In this document: in pieces, positions 60,413-64,000 of the stretch
How the letters are laid out: each line of letters begins with the position of its first letter
Position numbering within the stretch: the stretch's first letter is position 1
Assembly: GCF_963678635.1 (NCBI RefSeq)
Contig: NC_087067.1
Coordinates: 23,133,547 to 23,197,546, forward strand
DNA: 64,000 bases
Source: Symsagittifera roscoffensis
Lineage: Eukaryota; Xenacoelomorpha; Acoela; Convolutidae
Direction of reading: 5' to 3'
Notes under the pieces: generated by a model
What the model was told of the DNA's origin: nothing
What the model saw: the letters and a program-made list of their open reading frames with translations, nothing else
Databases searched by the model: none
Translations under genes and position numbers: made by a program

Positions 60413-60655
60413 ATGGAAAACAAAAAACAAGGTCACTGTTGTAATTGTGAGTACTGCCTGACGACTGAACATGTCGCCAGACACTTTGACTCATATGGAA
60501 GTGGCAGTGATCTTTAATTCAACTGTTCTTATCTAAAAATTTGGTACTTTTTAAATCTCCCATTTAATCTTTCTTTACTTATTGAGATGCCGTCACTGAA
60601 TAGAAACGAAAGAGTTGCATGTCTTGAATGTGGCAGAGAATTCATTAGATATTGA
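60413..60655 (+). pseudogene. Two zinc-finger-like peptide fragments, unrecognised source
   Basis: Frame 60413-60517 gives a 34-residue peptide with GHCCNCEYCLTTEHVARHFD; frame 60587-60655 gives NERVACLECGREFIRY. Both carry paired Cys, the first followed by His-x3-His, like partial C2H2 fingers. They are too short to be a gene and lie in otherwise non-coding sequence, so they may be remains of a mobile element's zinc-finger protein. This is an inference from motif shape only. Confidence 0.3.
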
Positions 60656-61426
60656 CGATCTTTCTAATTGCTTTGTTTTTTTTTCAAGCACGTATAGTTC
60701 AATTTTTGTCTGTTTTCTGCTCTTATGCCCTTTCTGCTCTTACACCATTCTGCTAATTGACCGATCACCGAGTTTGACTGACCAATTGCGAAAATCCAAT
60801 AAATTCTTTTATAATCAGAAATAAGGTGATGTACTTAATTCTACAAATTTTGAATTTTTCATTTGATTTAAAATTACTCAAAACTCAATTAAGTTTTATT
60901 TCTCATCCATTTTTAAAGCATCTTCGAGCGCCTTGAAATTTTCTGAGAAAATGCAAAAATAATAATTTAATTTCTTATCAAATGATAGTTATAACTTGAA
61001 AAGGGACCATATCAAAATGGTTTCAAATTTGACCTTTTAAAAAAATTCAGTGTAATTCATATATTTGATCATAAACAGGTGCAGCTGGAGTAAGATATAA
61101 AATTGCGGAATTCTTTTCGAAAAAGCTATTGTAAAAATATTTCGTTAAGTTCTAATCAAAAACTGAGTCAGGAATGAAACATTCAGAGACCGAAATAATT
61201 GATAATTTTGATAGATTTTCTAAGAAGAACCAAAATAGAGCGATTTGCAGATTAAATGCATAAGCAGTATGGGAAGTTTCTTAAGCACGAAATTCTTATT
61301 ACAGAACTCGCAGATGTGAAGATAATAACTTATGTTAAGTTGACCATTGTTACACGCAACAAGAAAGGTGGCTAAAGAATTTCACAACTACTTTTACTAC
61401 TAATAATAAAACACATAGTTAAGTAA

Positions 61427-62972
61427 TTAGCTTCTCAAACTTTGGAGTCTTTCTTGCAAAGCTTGTTCGTCTTCCTCTTCACTTTCGACATTCGCATCCA
61501 GTGACTGTTGAGCGGGTAAGGAATTGGTGGGCATTTTGTCCAGTTGACCCGAAATTATCTCTTCCAGAACTTTGTTGACCTCGTCGTCTGTTTCCTGTTC
61601 CAAATCTTCATCGCCCAATGCGTCATCTAACGCGTCATTCATCATTTCTTCGATCACGCCACTTTTCATCATTTCACGTTGTAATTCCTGCATTCAAGGT
61701 GAACAAAAAATCATTTTAAAAACAATTTTTAGACAGAATTTTTAAGATTTGCAGAAGTAAAAAACTGAGTGTATTCAAAGAACTTAACTCAGACTGAAAG
61801 ATTCGTCAGTGTTAGCCACACATAATCAGAATTCCAAAAAAGAATGATTGTTCTTATTTAGAAAATGGTGATTTAGAAAAATCTTACTACCGAGAGCAAT
61901 CAAAATAACTGTTTCAAAAGCAGGTTTTATCTGCTGGTTTTCAATTGGAAAAAGGTCTATGAGCTTGAAAGCGACCAAAAAAAATAGACCTTTAAGCCAT
62001 TTTTTAACTTTCGAATGTAAAAAGTAGCCACCAGATAGTTAAAAAAGAGAATCAATGAACGAAAATAAACAGAAAAAAAAAACACTGACTTATTTTTGAA
62101 ACCTCAACTTTCAAATTTCCAAGAGAAAAATAATTGGCCTTAAAGTTTCTTGAATTTCAAAAATAATTTTTGATGGACATTTTTTTTAAAGAATTAACCC
62201 AATTTGAGAAAACTGGATCAATACAAAAACTTTTGCTTTGCTGGGAAATCTGATAATTATATACCATTTAAGAAATAAGAAGTCGATCACGTGTTTTTCG
62301 TGTTATTTACAATTTTGTCAGTTTGATAGTGGATTTTACCTTCCTTTTAACAACGGAAATGAACTGAAATTACAAAAAATCAAAAGTCAAACCGCGAAAA
62401 AGTAAATTTGAGCTTGAACAAATTTTAAGACTTTTCCTGAAAAAAATTATTGCGACCTTATATATGAGTCTGCACTACGTTTATCGACTCTTAAAAAACA
62501 TATATTATCTAAACTCTCTGAAATTCCAGAATATTCAATGATTGGCACATTTTTTGATGAAACTAATGAACATAAATTCTGAACATTGAAATCCATTTTT
62601 GAAAGTAGTAGTTATTCTAGTTTTATGAAACTTTAACCATTGACGCCCCTCAAGTTGAATTGAATTCAAAAGTCAGACCGTGAAAAATCTGATTAAAGCT
62701 TGAACCATTTAAAAAAAACACGATTGTCACTTAACTAAATGTAGCAAATAATGATAAAAAATAGAAAAAAAGTTGCCGAATCTTGCCTGCATAGTTTTCA
62801 TCACTTCTGGGACTCTGACCAGTTTCGACATTGCTTTCATGACTTGGGTGGACTTCTCGAATGCACCACTGACTTTGGCCATAGCCATCTGCTGCTTCAT
62901 ATTTAGTTGGACTGAATTGATGTTCGCTTTAGTCTGGTGGAGTCTGTTCATTCCTTTGCGACCTTGGATGAC
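61427..62972 (-). CDS. CHMP3: ESCRT-III subunit VPS24/CHMP3, last two exons
   Basis: Minus strand exons 62972-62787 (62 codons) and 61687-61427 (86 residues plus TAA). The first reads VIQGRKGMNRLHQTKANINS then KSTQVMKAMSKLVRVPEVMK; the second ELQREMMKSGVIEEMMNDAL and ends ALQERLQSLRS. The join TMQ|ELQREMM reproduces the family's TMRELSKEMMKAGIIEEM. The C-terminal SEEEDEQALQERLQSLRS is an acidic stretch followed by a MIM1-type motif (LxxRLxxLR), the docking site for VPS4 MIT domains. VPS24 acts with VPS2 on SNF7 filaments at endosomes for vesicle budding, cytokinesis and repair. The intron (62786-61688) starts GC instead of GT. CHMP2 was considered because NDALDDALGDED resembles it, but the KSTxVMKAM and MMKxGVIEEM blocks and the LRS end fit VPS24 (also plant VPS24). 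The N-terminal basic helix exon(s) (about 100 residues) are not visible between 62973 and the window end. Confidence 0.9.
61688..62786 (-). other. GC-AG intron of the VPS24/CHMP3 gene
   Basis: The donor side on the minus strand is CAG|GCAAGATTC and the acceptor is GAATGCAG|GAATTAC. No GT lies near the end of the conserved coding stretch, and joining at GC keeps the reading frame and the family alignment exactly. CAG|GCAAG fits the known GC-AG intron donor consensus used by the major spliceosome. The 1.1-kb interior is AT-rich with no repeat that I recognised. Confidence 0.75.
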
Positions 62973-63104
62973 CTGAAGATAAAAATAGATATATTACCAT
63001 TAAAAACTGTAGGAGCTCCTTAGCAATTCCCCGATGGTACATCGTAACAAAATCTGCACAGCTATGAGAGCTAATTGAACGATGAAGCATAGACGAACTT
63101 TCAA

Positions 63105-63245
63105 CTAAAAAGAACGCTCCTTTTGTACCTATTGTCAAGGGGTGCTTGGGGTATCTATAAACCATACTTGAGCTAAAGCACTGTCTGGTCAATCGGAGCA
63201 ATCTATACCCACCATCCTGTAATGACCACTTGAGCTATCCACCCA
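63105..63245 (-). repeat. Possible tRNA-derived SINE with pol III A box
   Basis: On the minus strand GGATAGCTCAAGTGGTCATT at 63240-63221 matches a tRNA A box with one extra base. TAGCTCAAGT recurs about 75 bp further, and a GATTGCTCCGATTGACC stretch might be a decayed B box. No intact tRNA fold. It lies just upstream of the VPS24 exon at 62972. Confidence 0.35.
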
Positions 63246-63654
63246 AGCAAAAATAGCAAAACGCATAAAAAGGCCTTTTCAAACTCAAGCAGATGGTTGA
63301 TGCGAATATAACACGCTATCAATTTGAAACTGAAGTTTTTTATATGAGTGTCGAGAAAACTCTTTGAAAAAGAAAAAAATGACGTTTTTTAAGTTTTTTT
63401 CCGTTTTTTATTGTTTGGGCGATCATTGATTCGAGGAAAGCAAGTTACCAGGGTTGGTGCTGTTACTTTTTATCTGAATACCTGCAACTTTTATCCGCTG
63501 CACCATAAAAATGTACGTAATAGCATTTTTTTCTTCGCTTGAGACAAAATTTGGGTTCATATGCATCACTTATAGGCATTTGTTTTCACTGGGAAATAAT
63601 TTGTAAGTTTTCATATTGCGAATTTCGGTATTCAACAAGCATTGGAGAGTCTAG

Positions 63655-63735
63655 CTCATGATTTCAGATTATCCAAACGATTTTTAAGTGGTAAGAAACA
63701 TGCCTCAAGTACCTATTGAGCTATCTTCTCCCACG
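63655..63735 (-). repeat. Second A-box-like block
   Basis: On the minus strand GATAGCTCAATAGGTACTTG (63725-63706) again resembles a tRNA A box. The following sequence differs from the 63.2-kb block, so the two may be separate insertions. Low support. Confidence 0.25.
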
Positions 63736-64000
63736 CGAGAATGTCAGAATACATCAGTATAAGTTTTGCTAACAGGAAAAAAATCGGGATAAGTTTTGGT
63801 AACAGGTATTTCTGTTGACATTTTAAATTTTTATTAGGATGCATTAGCACAAAATTTATCATACAAAATCTCTTCCAATAACAAGAAATATTATTCCGAC
63901 CACTTCTAGAAGTGGGAAGGAGCTACGTGATCGGTATGTTTTTTCCTCAATTTCAACTACCTCACAGAAAGCTCGTCCAAGGTTAAGCGTGTTATCACAA

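Noticed and set aside
62929-63201. 90-codon minus-strand frame upstream of the VPS24 exon, as its N-terminus
   Set aside because: It does not resemble the basic N-terminal helices of VPS24 and overlaps the exon in another frame; it also spans the tRNA-like repeat.

Overview
This is an AT-rich window (about two-thirds A+T by eye) from an animal nuclear genome. The evidence is spliced genes with canonical introns and metazoan-type products, vertebrate-like KChIP and Cys-loop channel domain order, LINE relics with RNase H, and dense miniature DNA-transposon copies. There is no operon structure, no prokaryotic gene packing and no CRISPR. I cannot name the species. The protein divergence suggests an invertebrate that is not close to the usual model organisms.

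Three host genes can be supported, all of them cut off or incomplete in this window. (1) Positions 1124-4675 (+) hold the last five exons of a pentameric ligand-gated (Cys-loop) ion channel: TM2, TM3, TM4 and an unusual basic tail after TM4. (2) Positions 15315-19287 (-) hold five exons of a Kv-channel-interacting protein (KChIP, neuronal calcium sensor family), covering EF1 to EF3. Its N-terminal exon(s) and the EF4/C-terminal exon(s) were not found. (3) Positions 61427-62972 (-) hold the last two exons of the ESCRT-III subunit VPS24/CHMP3, separated by a GC-AG intron. The first exons lie further along or outside the window. The genes are unrelated in function; two are membrane-excitability genes and one is housekeeping.

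The rest is repeat-dominated. From 4.7 to 15.3 kb there is a fold-back repeat, several MITEs, simple repeats and copies of two families. Family A is a roughly 0.5-kb element with hairpins at both ends and 10-bp subterminal inverted repeats, Helentron/DINE-like. Family B is a roughly 0.4-kb hAT-type MITE with TIR CAGGGGCGGAT and 8-bp target duplications. Two perfect or near-perfect family B copies sit inside a KChIP intron. From 19.3 to 31.1 kb lie more of the same plus a tandem array of a 1.12-kb unit (about 3.4 copies), each unit carrying a family A element. From 31.1 to 39.0 kb the sequence is gene-poor with a decayed LINE fragment. From 39.05 to 47.76 kb there is a tandem segmental duplication (unit about 4.9 kb and 3.8 kb) whose size difference comes mainly from a 31-bp GC-rich minisatellite, which in unit 1 shows a 307-bp higher-order period. 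A related 30-bp minisatellite lies at 26.15 kb. From 48.8 to 52.4 kb are decayed direct repeats, a perfect 22-bp hairpin, a palindromic element and microsatellites. From 52.8 to 54.4 kb is a degraded LINE (minus strand; RT thumb, RNase H, C-terminal knuckle). From 54.4 to 61.4 kb are decayed tandem repeats of about 245 and 170 bp and a small zinc-finger-like fragment.

I found no clear new multi-gene system. The points most worth following are the channel with almost no M3-M4 loop but a long basic tail, the KChIP with altered EF-hand loops, the tandem family A array, and the shared 30/31-bp minisatellite motif.
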